Below, piece by piece: positions 1 to 11,200 of a DNA stretch of 64,000 nt. Source of the DNA: Luidia sarsii (taxonomy: Eukaryota > Echinodermata > Asteroidea > Paxillosida > Luidiidae). The stretch covers positions 2,081,726 through 2,145,725 of the forward strand of contig OX465116.1 of assembly GCA_949987565.1 (NCBI GenBank), given 5' to 3'. Below the pieces are notes generated by a model that searched no databases, was not told the origin of the DNA, and saw only the letters and a list, made by a program, of their open reading frames with translations. The position numbers and the translations under genes are program-made. Every line of letters starts with the position of its first letter. The first letter of the stretch is position 1.

Positions 1-660
1 CCCTATTGGTGGTAGACTGCCAGCCAAGGCTGGCCAAAAGAACTGTAAGGGTAAGGGGTGACTATCAGTCTGAAGCAAGGTATAAGCTTCCATCCCTATT
101 GGTGGTAGAGTGCCAGCCAAGGCTGGCCAATATAACTGTAAGGGGTGACTACTAGTCTGAAGCAAGGTGTAAGCTTACATCCCTATTGGTGGTAGAGTGC
201 CAGCCAAGGCTAACAAATATAACTGGAAGGGGTGACTACTAGTCTGAAGCAAGGTATAAGCTTCCATCCCTATTGGTGGTAGAGTGCCAGCCAAGGCTAA
301 CAAATATAACTGGAAGGGGTGACTACTAGTCTGAGGCAAGGTATAAGCTTCCATTCCTATTGGTGGTTGACTGCCAGCCAAAGCCACAAATAGAACTGGA
401 AGGGTTGTCTTCTAGTCTGAAGCAAGGCATGAGCCTCCATCCCTATTAGTGGTAGACCGCCAGCCAAGGCTTACAAATACAACAGGGAGGGGTGACTACT
501 AGTCTGAACTCTGAAGCAAGGTATAAGCCTCCATCCCTATCGATGGCCCAGACTGCCAGCCAAGGCTGACAAAAATAACTGGAAGGGGTGTCTTGTAGTA
601 GAAGTAAGGCATGAGCCTCCATCCCAATTGATCTATTGGTGGTAGACTGTCGGCCATGGC
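1..660. repeat. 87-bp minisatellite in a SPRYD7 intron
   Basis: About seven to eight head-to-tail copies of a unit beginning CCCTATTGGTGGTAGA. Unit starts are near 1, 94, 181, 268, 355, 441, 535 and 623, so the period is 86-94 bp. The array runs to the window edge and ends less than 50 bp before the splice acceptor of the next SPRYD7 exon. Internal units (181-355) are more alike than the outer ones. Short open frames across it are repeat artefacts. Confidence 0.9.
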
Positions 661-707
661 TGACAAATAGAACAAACACATTTTTACCGTTTTTTCTTAC
701 CTCCCAG

Positions 708-1892
708 GGGATAACCTTTGACCACATTGAGATGAACATCTACAAAAATGGAACGCCTTTGAATCTTCCAGTGACGGGGATCCGAGGAACAGTCTACCCA
801 GTGACCTATGGTAAATGCCAAACTGTAGTGTAGTGCTATAACTGCCCCTTCACGTTGACTGGATCATACCGGAGCTGACTGGCAAACAGACTCAGCAGTA
901 ATAGAGCTGAAGTCCATTCATGCAAAGTTGAGCTAGACCTTGGCCTCATTAAATGCTGTGGCACTGGCATGGCTCTGTGGGCAACACTGAATGGCTGTAG
1001 TGTAGGAATATCTTCTAATTTGCCCCAGAACGTAAAGATTAATGCACATTTAGTGACCTTGAAAACCTAACATCTCGGGCAATGCTCTGTGTGCACAACT
1101 GGATGGCTGACAAAATGGCTGAAGGTTAGGAATATCTTCTAGTTTTCCCCCAAACGTAAAAATGTATGCACAGTTTAACCTAACACCTTAGGCAATGCTC
1201 TGTGTGCACGATTGGATGGCTGTGGTTTAGGAACATCTTCCAGTCTGGCCCAAACTAGAAGATAAAGTTCATGCACACATTGTGACCTTTAAACCCTAAC
1301 ATCTCAGGGAATGCTCTGTGCGCACGATTGGATGGCTGTGGTTTAGGAATATCTTCTAGTTTGCCCCCAAACGTAAAAATGAATGCAATGCTCTGTGTGC
1401 ACGATTGGATGGCTGTGGTTTAGGAACATCTTCCACTCTGCCCCAAACTTTGAACCGCTCTCCAACAAGCCCACTTCTTGCCTGTTGGGCAGTACCGCAG
1501 ACGACATAGGTATAGGCCTCGGGATTGTCTGCACACGTGCAATAAACAGCCTCTTGGCAGAAACCCTAACCCCCTCCCTTGGCATCAATACTTAATCCCC
1601 CCAAGATGCACACCGGCACTGACGGGGGGAAAAGGAAGGGGGCTGATAGACATCATTCAACTAAACATGCACGCTTAATGACCTTGTAAGCTTTAGCAGC
1701 CTCAGCACGGCTCTGTTTGCATCACTGGACAGAATGAGTGTCTCTGACTCCTCATTACTTTCTTCCTTGTTTTTGTTCTCCTGCCGAATCGCAGTCGACG
1801 AGGGAGCCATCTTGGACGTGCAATTCAGCGAGTTCTACCACACCCCTCCAGCCGGCTTTGACAAGATTATGTTTGAACAGTCCCTCTTATGA
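708..1892 (+). CDS. SPRYD7: SPRY domain-containing protein 7, last two coding exons (5' part outside window)
   Basis: Two exons are visible: 708-810 (acceptor ctcccag, donor gtaaat, ends in phase 1) and 1795-1892 (acceptor atcgcag, ending in TGA at 1890-1892). The joined C-terminus reads through GITFDHIEMNIYKNG, GIRGTVYPVTYV and FSEFYHTPPAGFDKIMFEQ. These match the C-terminal SPRY region of vertebrate SPRYD7 (C13orf1/CLLD6), a small single-SPRY protein of unknown function. Phase is preserved across the junction: G from the first exon plus TC from the second gives Val. Upstream exons lie before the window. The intron 811-1794 carries a roughly 116-bp tandem repeat, and an inverted-repeat element begins 80 bp after the stop. 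I saw no frameshift. Confidence 0.93.
960..1440. repeat. ~116-bp tandem repeat in the SPRYD7 last intron
   Basis: Four to five degenerate copies contain GCAATGCTCTGTGTGCAC, then GGATGGCTGTGGTTTAGGAA, then ATCTTCTAGTTTGCCCC. The common box recurs near 970, 1080, 1192, 1308 and 1388, a spacing of roughly 80-116 bp. The last copy is shortened. No coding potential was seen. Confidence 0.8.
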
Positions 1893-1971
1893 CATTCTCC
1901 CACAATTTTTTATTTATTTTTTTCCGAGAGGGAAAGACATTCTTCAGGCTGTGAGCATCTGGCCTGGGATT

Positions 1972-2119
1972 GATTTCACAAAGCCTTACGATGCATCGTA
2001 ACTCCACTTAATACACGTACGAGTGATAACCCATTGCAAGTTGCGATACACCGTATGGTTTCTGTGCATCGCTCATCGTCTTGCGATTGATCGGAAGTTA
2101 CGATGAGTTTGATGAAATC
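1972..2119. mobile_element. Inverted-repeat element (GATTTCAC family), copy 1, in the SPRYD7 3' region
   Basis: The copy starts GATTTCACAAAGCC and ends with the complementary TGATGAAATC. An internal palindromic part is built from CATCGTAACTC and GAAGTTACGATG. Two relatives lie at 21918-22046 and 42370-42517 with the same internal order (CATCGCTCATCG, then CGATTGATCG). About 148 bp with no coding capacity, so most likely a MITE. A target-site duplication is not clear. Confidence 0.7.
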
Positions 2120-4609
2120 GACGGCTGGGCTGACAGTTTTTTGGGTGGTTTTTTTTTTTTCGGAGCCAGTGCTGAATGCGACTCTTGCCTTGGAAGGAAC
2201 TTCTGAAAGGCCAACATCAACCAGTGCGTAGTCGGTGCGGCTTTTTTTCCTCGCGCAGTGTGTGCTCACAGTTATGGCAGCGGTCTCTCTGGACGACCGA
2301 GTGTCATCAGGCCAGTTTATGTGCTGCTGTCCGAACAACTGAGTCATGAACTATCCCACGGCAACGCTCCCGAGTCCCCGCATCCGGCGGTGAGAAAGTG
2401 ACCAGCTTTGCAACCGGAACTTTTCCGCAGCTGACACCGTGGATGTGGAGAACAGCATAGCAGGCTGTACATGTATTCATACTAGTGGTAAAGCGTACCT
2501 ACGTAGTTCTCAGTGCTATTTTTTTGTTAGTATTTGACTTCTTAGACGGAAAACAAAAACCCACATTTTCAACTCGGCGTGGTGTTGCACCAAAGGGGTC
2601 AGAGATGGCTGCTGATAACTTTGGAGATGCAATAATATTGGCACCTGGCACCGGGGTCAGCTTTCAGCCCTGAACTTGCGTAGTCCTTCCACTTCCAACT
2701 TTTTGGCGCACCAGTGACATGCACACGAATGTGTGCACAGTTCTCTCCCTGAGTGTACAGATACATGTACTGTAGGTACGTACAGTAGTTCATAAAATTG
2801 AAATCAGCCCGAGTTAAAAAAAAAAATTTTAAAAATGGAAACGTTTTTAATCTTCTTTAGGTACATCCGCCGCTTGTATGGTTTGTGTTGTCAAATATCG
2901 ATTGCAAAGACCTTTTCCACTAATGTAATCATACTATTACATGTTGACAATGACAGTACTGTGGACAAACGCTCTACTGTTTGCTTGATCACAAAAGAGT
3001 CCAAGAGACTATGGTGGTTATGATGGCAGGGCTGTAGTGTCAGTATATTAGGTCTGTTTCTGAAGGTAGCTGACACTTTCCAAGTGTAGGTGGGTCACTG
3101 TTGTCTAGTAAATGCCCAGCATTGCCCTGGCATTTTGCGGTCAACAAAACAGCCAACATCTCGAGTCTTAAAGAAGCAAAATGGCTGAAAAGTAAAACAA
3201 ATCATTAGCATTGCACTTGTCGTGTCTGTATATTTGGAAGCAATACGTGGCTACGTACATAGGTGTGACATATTTAGGACAATGTGCTGAAATTTCTCGT
3301 GTGTCAGTTGTGTGTGGTTCTGAGCAGTGTCTGTAATGTATATCGGTTTTTTTATTGCCAGGAATTCTTAATAACTCCGGCTTAATTGTGGAAAAGGAGT
3401 TACTCCGTAAGAGGCCAATAGAAATGTTACATTAATGCAAGTTCTGTTTTGGGGGGTTTATTTTAGTAATCAATGTGGTGTTAAATTGTTTGCTTGACTT
3501 GGTAGTGTTTTGGACAGAGGGGTGTTCAAAGACTGGCAAAGCGCCAACCTTGAGTGACATGGTGTTGAGAAGGGGGAGCAATTTACCCCAAGAGCACTAG
3601 ACTCGCTAGACTCAAATGAGGATTTTGAAAATCCCTACCTCATTGTACAGTAATGCCATGCTGAGCCAAATCATAACCAGGCACAAGTCGTCTTTTTTGT
3701 GCCAAGCCAACTTTTCCTCAAAGAATTCAACTAAATTCTCCCCAAAAATACTTATGAGGAGCTTTGTATTCAATTTTGAATTTCACATAATCATTTTTTT
3801 TTTAAATTCCGTCAATTTTGTTCTGAACATTGCATCATTATCAAATCAACGAAAAATTACTTTTTGTTTTACTTTATACTGTTTTGTACAATTCTTTGGG
3901 TTCGATTTATTTGGTACGGTTGTCTTCGAATTAACTTAAATTGCTTTGAATTCATCTCTCTTTTATTTTATTTTTCGAATTTAGGTATTTTGGGGGGATT
4001 TGTGAAAAAAATATCTTGAACACAATTTATCATTAAGAGGTAAAGTTGAAAAATAATCACTCAGATTCAATTTCTTTAGAAATTATATAGCCTTTGAAAT
4101 AAAAAAAAATATTTCTTTTATATATTTTATATTGTGATTGATTGGACCTACACATTTTACGTAATGTTTTTGTGGCAATGTTTAATGCAATTTTTTGTAT
4201 GTCACATAAAAAGTCGGTACTCGTATTGTAGTATGTACATGTACATGTACAGCAAGTATGCATTTCTGCAGTATTAAATGTCATATGCAAATAGTGAATA
4301 TACATGTATGAGCTTGCTGTTCTGATGTCTTTTGTGCACAGATTTGTGTTTGAGTCTGAGTTCATCCTGGAATACTGGGAGTTTTAAGTGGCAATCGATT
4401 ATTTGCTTAGTATATGGGTTCTGGTACATACTGTATACTGTGGATGTGCTAGTTAATGCCCCTAATTTTGAACAAATCCCAATTTCAACCTAACAAATTT
4501 TGTGAAAGTAACTTACTCAAGTGGAAGTAAATACTAGAATCAAACATGCTGTGAACTTTTAGCACTTGGAATGCTGGCATTTTCATGAAAAGTGAACTTT
4601 GTATGGATT

Positions 4610-4639
4610 TCCAAAAGTCGTTTTAAAACGACTTTTGGA
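4610..4639. repeat. Perfect 30-bp palindrome
   Basis: The arm TCCAAAAGTCGTTTT is followed directly by its exact reverse complement with no spacer. It lies in the spacer downstream of SPRYD7 and PCID2. Confidence 0.85.
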
Positions 4640-5264
4640 TAAAGGACGAGCATAAACAAGCACTGTCAGATGCATTGCAAAGCAATTCCTACGAAAAAGT
4701 CCTTTTAATAAAAAAGTCACTGTACACTGTACAATCCAAGTCATTGGTTCTGTGGTCAGACCCAGAATGTTTGGGAAAAAAGGCCATGTTTGCAAGGCTT
4801 TTTTTCTTCAGACCAACAAAAAGAAGGAGTCCAAAAGTGAGACAGCACTCTGACTAAGGCCATTTACGAAACAAAGGCATAAGATCGGGCTTAGGCTTGG
4901 GTCATATTTCTCTAACCCGTTTTAATGCCACAGGCATCTAGAAACAAGCGTTTGGCCTCATTACCTTGGTGAATACACTGTGCTTATCAAGCCAACAAAC
5001 TATCAAATTCGGCGACAAACGACAGCATGGATTTTGGGGTTTTGTCAGACGGAGACGAAGCCCGAGCCCGATCCATGGATTCGTAAAGCGACTTCATCTA
5101 TCAGATTGTTAAGTATGTACAAAGCTTCAGGATGTGTCTCGAGCCTCAAAGACTGCCAAACATTGGCCAGACCTCGCAGCACTGTTCAACCCAACGCCAT
5201 GAGCAGCCCTCGGCCCCGCCGTGGTCTCCCCCGGCCCACGCCGGCCTCCCGGCTGACCTTCCCA

Positions 5265-8200
5265 TCAACTGAGGAAGGTGAGGGAGGGGAAGGGGTTCTG
5301 CTTACTGACGACCAGCTTCTGATGCTGATGGGAGATGTACCCTTTGATGTAGCCCTGCCAAAAAAAAAAGGAAAACAAAAAGAAATGTAAACAAAAATTT
5401 GGCTGTGGATTTCCCAAAATCCTGGAACCCATCATCAGGTGAGTCTCCTGACGAAAGGCAGAGTACACACTACCCGAAACGTTGAGTTACCGTCTCTTTT
5501 CAAAGCCCTACTACAGTCTCCTGACAACGTGCCGAGTACACACTACTCAAAATGATGAGTTACCGGCTCTTTTCGGAGCCATACTACAGTCTCCAGACGA
5601 CGGGCAGAGTAAACACTACCCGAAACATCATTGACTCCCTTCAGAGCCAGAATCCTTTTCTTAACCCTGTGCGTAGCCGTTTGTTTTCCTTTCTTATTTT
5701 TTTTATGAAGCCATCACCCAATTTCCTTGAATCTACATGTATTCCGAAGGTGGGCTCTATAGGTTTTAGATGGTAGTGCCGATGTTCCTGTAGGAGGTCC
5801 AGCCCCCCTTAAGAATGTCGGGCCTTCGACCACTCCGATTCACTTGTGCACAAACAAGCCCATTCACTTGTGCACAAGTGAATGGGCTTTGAGGGATGTC
5901 CACCAACGGAGTGCCCAGACTCCATATCATCATATCATTCTGGCTGCTGCTGGGCCAGTGACAAGCTGGACTGGCCGCTCACCTTGTAGATGAGGTTGGC
6001 CAGGATGCACTCCACCTCGGCCGAGTCCACGTCCTCCAGTTCCAGGAAGGTCAGCACAGACACAAACTTCTCGATGCTCAGCTGGAAGGTCTTGGTGATC
6101 ATGTACCTGGAGAGGCGAGAGCCGTTTCGAGAGTACAGTGGAACGTCGCTATAACAAACACCGATATACCGAACAATCGGCTATAACGTACATGCCCTTT
6201 GGCTCCCAGTCGCTGTGATTCAACCCTACACACAATAAGTTCAGTACATGATTTACATGCAAGTGCTTACACAAGTCTTTGACTGGCATTGTTTCCCCAT
6301 AGACTTCAGTGGCAACATTTGCTTGAGCATGTAAAACTCTTCCTGGCCTTACACTTTCTTGAAGAGGTTACGGTAGGTGATGATCTTGAGCTTGTCCACT
6401 ATGAGGTAGACGCCGCACTTGGCAAAGAAGGCCTCATGGGTCTCGATGGCGCTGTTTAGCACCTTCAGGTTGCCCTGGATGACGGCCTGGGCTATGTCGG
6501 CAAACTGCAGCAGGTCGTACTTCTGCAGCAGTTTCAGCTTGGGCATCTGACCCTGGTGGTTGGTGGGATGTGGGAGAGAGGGGAGGAGGGGGTCAAAAGT
6601 GGAAGGTCATTGAGACAAGGGATAGACCAGACTTATGAGTCCCCAAAAAACAAAACAAAACGTGAGCTACATGTATCTCTCAAGTCATCCCGGTTAAGTT
6701 CGAATCCCAGTCATGAGTCATCATGGTAAAGTCCAAGTCTGCGTACTGAGTCATCCAGTTCGAGTCCGAGTTCACACCATGAGTCATGAGGTTTGAGTCG
6801 AGTCAAGAGTCACCCAAATCAAAAGTCTTTTGTCATCTTACATCTAGTCTAGTGTCATCAGAATCGAGTCTTGAGTCAACCAGATCAAGTCTTGAGTCAT
6901 CCAGATCAAGTCTTGAGTCATCCAGATCAAGTCTTGAGTCATCCAGATCAAGTCTTGCGTCATCCAGATCAAGTCTTGCGTCATCCAGATCATGTCTTTA
7001 GTCATCCAGATCAAGTCTTGAGTCATCCAGATCAAGTCTTGAATCATCCAGATCAAGTCTTGAGTCATCCAGATCAAGTCTTTAGTCATCCAGATCAAGT
7101 CTTTAGTCATCCAGATCAAGTCTTTAGTCATCCAGATCAAGTCTTGCGTCATCCAGATCAAGTCTTAAAACATTCGAATCGAGTCACAAGTCATCCAGAT
7201 CGAATCAAGAGTCATCTGGATTGAGTCTTCAGTCATCTAGATCAAGTCAAGAGTCATCTGGATTGAGTCTTCAGTCATCTAGATCAAGTCAAGAGTCATC
7301 TGGATCGAGTCAAGAGTCATCTAGATCGAGTCAAGAGTCATCTAAATCGAGTCAAGAGTCATCTAGATCGAGTCAAGAGTCATCTAGATCGAGTCAAGAG
7401 TCATCTGGATTGAGTCAAGAGTCATCTAGATCAAGTCAAGAGTCATCTGGATTGAGTCTTCAGTCATCTAGATCAAGTCAAGAGTCATCTGGATCGAGTC
7501 AAGAGTTATTCAGATCAAGGCCTACTCTCGAGTAATCCAGGCCAATAGTCGACTCACCAAGAGCATCTTGACAGGGAGGAGATAGATGAGAATGAGGCGC
7601 TTGTTCTGCCGACTATCCCGGTGGCACCGCTGGAAGGCAAAAGTCAGAAACTCCTCGGCTGTCGGGCATGGGGGGGGGGGGATGAGGTGGAAGTGAGGTA
7701 GGGAGAGGGGGGAACAAAAATCGGTATTCAAGATCAATCCAATTGGGATGCTACAACGCTGTGAAATACTATGGCTATCATGTTTATGTTGCTGACTGAC
7801 CACCTCAACTCACCACTCTTGAAGTCGCTGTCAAACATGGCCTTGCGACCCACGTAGTAGCGGTAGGTCACCCTCTGTGAGATGCTGAACTGATCCTTGA
7901 GACTGGAGCTGTCTATAGCACGGATCAAGGGTTTGCACAGCTGCAGGTTGTTCGTCTGATGACCCAAAACAACAAAAAACCCGTAACTGTAATATGCAAA
8001 CATTGTGTTTAACTTAGAAATTAGCAAATGATGCCACCTTATAATGCCTTAGCCTCTGCACAGGACTAAAATAATATAAGTACTGCCAACTGCCCATTGA
8101 CGAAAATTAGCAAAATGTAAGGGTCTGACGTTTCAATCCTAGTAGGACCTTTTCTAAAAACCTTTGCAGTATTGGGTTTTTTTTGGAATGGTTAATGGTT

Positions 8201-11200
8201 TAACACAAACTGTGGCAATCATGTGACCTTTACCAATGTTGGATAGGGCCTTTAAGAAAGGTCCTGCTAGGCCCTCTTTGTTTTTGAGAAACAGAAAATG
8301 TGACGGAAACAATGACAAGGAAGGCCTATAAAATCTTGAAAAACTAGGCCGATTTCATTGCATGCCTTGAAAAAAAATATTGAAAAATTAGGCTAATTAC
8401 ACTGCACATCTTGAAATAAATCTTGGAAAATTGACCAAAATCCCTGCATGTCTTTAAATAAATCTTGTAAAAATAAGACCGATTTTATTGCATACCTTGA
8501 TTCAAAGCTTCAAATATTCCACTGGTTTAATTGCTTACCTTGAAATAAATTTTGAAGAGTTGATTGACCAAGTACAGCATCCCCCACTTTTTGGAATCCT
8601 CTACTGAAGCACGGCTGTGAAAAAATGCGTAAAAAAAGGAGAGAACGTTGAATTACATCTACCCCAACTACTGTACATGTACATCCAACACCAGTTTAGC
8701 ATATGTACCAGCTTTCCTCCTTTGATCCCTTCCCTCTTACCTCTGATCTCAATCTGGTATGTCTACCAGCTTTCCTCCTTTGATCCCTTCCCTACTGCTT
8801 GCCCTTTCCTTTGATCTCACCCTGGGCTGTCTACCAGCTTTCCTCCTTTGATCCCTTCCCTACTGCTTGCCCTTCCCTTTGATCTCACCCTGGGCTGTCT
8901 ACCAGCTTTCCTCCTTTGATCCCTTCCCTCTTACCTCTGATCACAATCTAGTATGTCTACCAGCTTTCCTCCTTGGATCCCTTGATCTCACCCTGGTCTG
9001 TCTAAGAGCTTTCCTCCTTTGATCCCTTCCCTACTGCTTGCCCTTCCCTTTGATCGCACCCTGGGCTGTCTACCAGCTTTCCTCCTTTGATCCCTTCCCT
9101 ACTGCTTGCCCTTTGCTTTGATCTCGAACTACATGCTCTAGTCTGTCTACCAGCTTTTCTCCTTTAATCACTTTCCTACTGCTTGCCCTTCCCTTTGATC
9201 TCGCCCTAGCAAAAGACGACTTGAACCAGAGACTTGCAGTTTTGCACAGTGATGCTCTTATAGCAGCCTCCTCAAATAATCAACTTATGTTTGCCAGAGT
9301 GGGGTGGGGACACCTGTCAGAAGCATTTAACCTTTAACTGCCATATATCACCATGTAGTTTCAGGCAACTTGTTTCCAGACTGAGGTATTGCCAATCAGC
9401 CCGTGAAAAAGGCCATGCTTCAGGCCCATTACTTTCAGTGGAGCTTGGTAAGACTGTATGCATCACGTAATCACATCGTGGAAAGTTGTGCAGTGACACC
9501 GTGTCTATCGAGGAGTGTGGCTCTGAGAGGAGCGGATAATTCTGGCTTTCAGACTTTAACCCAAACCGGCGTTGAAACCACAATTAACCACACAGGGTTT
9601 TTCCATGACATACCACAGCGTGGTTTTTGTGGTATCCTGTGATATGTGAGCCTGCACCCCTGAGGGCCCTGTGGTAAATTGCGGTATACAGTGTGTGTCC
9701 TGTGTGGGAGCTGCAAAGCGTTAGGGTTAATACCAGGGCCACAACCCCTTCTCCAAAGAGACAATTTTATTCAGGGTGATTCTATTTCTAGAGCCAAGAG
9801 CAAAGCTCCAAAGAGGTATCAGAACAGCTTCTTCCCACGTTCTGCCTCCATCTGGAATTCCCTTCCTGGTTCGTGTTTTCCCCCTGCCGAAGATCTTGCC
9901 CTTTTTAAGAGGGAATGTCAATTCTTATCTCCACCCTTTCGGTGTCCCTCTCTATCTCCTTCTTTCATTCGCCCTTAATCTTGAGTGGCTTTTTAGCCTT
10001 GTTTATGGCTCAAGGATGTCTCTGGTGAAATGTGAATTCAACGGACAATGAGAATTCTCCTGCCTACCCTTCCTCACCTGTCCGCGGCGCATATTCTGAA
10101 GCATCCCATCAGGGTGTCTGCAGCCTTTTCTAGCTTCTCACCCGGCTTGCATTTCCCCTTCTTGGTCAGCTGTGCGTCGGCCTGACAGGACAGACATTGG
10201 ACAGACACGTTCAAGGTCTCAGTTGGACCGGGAGCTGGACACCGTAGACTTGGGCCAAGTCTGAGACCTTAATGCCCTAGACCGAGACCTCAGGGCCCAA
10301 GTCTGAGACCTCAGGGCCCAAGACCGAGACCTCAGTACACAAGTCTGAGACCTCAGGGCCCAAGACCGAGACCTCAGTACCCAAGTCTGAGACCTCAGGG
10401 CCCAAGACAGAGACCTCAGCACCCAAGTCTGAGACCTCAGGGCCCAAGACCGAGACCTCAGTACCCAAGTCTGAGACCTCAGGGCCCAAGACCGAGACCT
10501 CAGTACCCAAGTCTGAGACCTCAGGGCCCAAGACCAAGACCTCAGTACCCAAGTCTGAGACCTCAGGGCCCAAGACCGAGACCTCAGTACCCAAGTCTGA
10601 GACCTCAGTACCCAAGTCTGAGACCTCAGGGCCCAAGACCAAGACCTCAGTACCCAAGTCTAAGACCTCAGGGCCCAAGACCGAGACCTAAGTACCCAAG
10701 TCTGAGACCTCAGGGCCCAAGACCGAGACCTCAGTATCCAAGTCTGAGACCTCAGGGCCCAAGACCGAGACCTAAGTACCCAAGTCTGAGACCTCAGGGC
10801 CCAAGACCGAGACCTCAGTACCCAAGTCTGAGACCTCAGGGCCCAAGACTGAGACCTCAGCACCCAAGTCTGAGACCTCAGGGCCCAAGACTGAGACCTC
10901 AGTACCCAAATCTGAGACCTCAGGGCCCAAGACCGAGACCTCAGTACCCAAGTCTGAGACCTCAGGGCCCAAGACCGAGACCTCAGTACCCAAGACCGAG
11001 ACCTCAGGGCCCAAGACCGAGACCTCAGTACCCAAGTCTGAGACCTCAGGGCCCAAGACCGAGACCTCAGTACCCAAGTCTGAGACCTCAGTGCCAAAGA
11101 CCAAGACCTCAGTACCCAAGTCTGAGACCTCAGAGCCCAAGACCAAGACCTCAGTACCCAAATCTGAGACCTCAGTGCCCAAGACCTCAGTGCCCAAGAC

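Larger units (their letters stand above)
1893..5264. other. Spacer between convergent SPRYD7 and PCID2
   Basis: This is the 3' flank of both genes. It is AT-rich between 3600 and 4500 with no exon-like blocks. Apart from the GATTTCAC element and a perfect palindrome at 4610-4639, no gene or recognised repeat was seen. Both 3' UTRs should lie here, but poly(A) sites could not be assigned with confidence. Confidence 0.6.
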
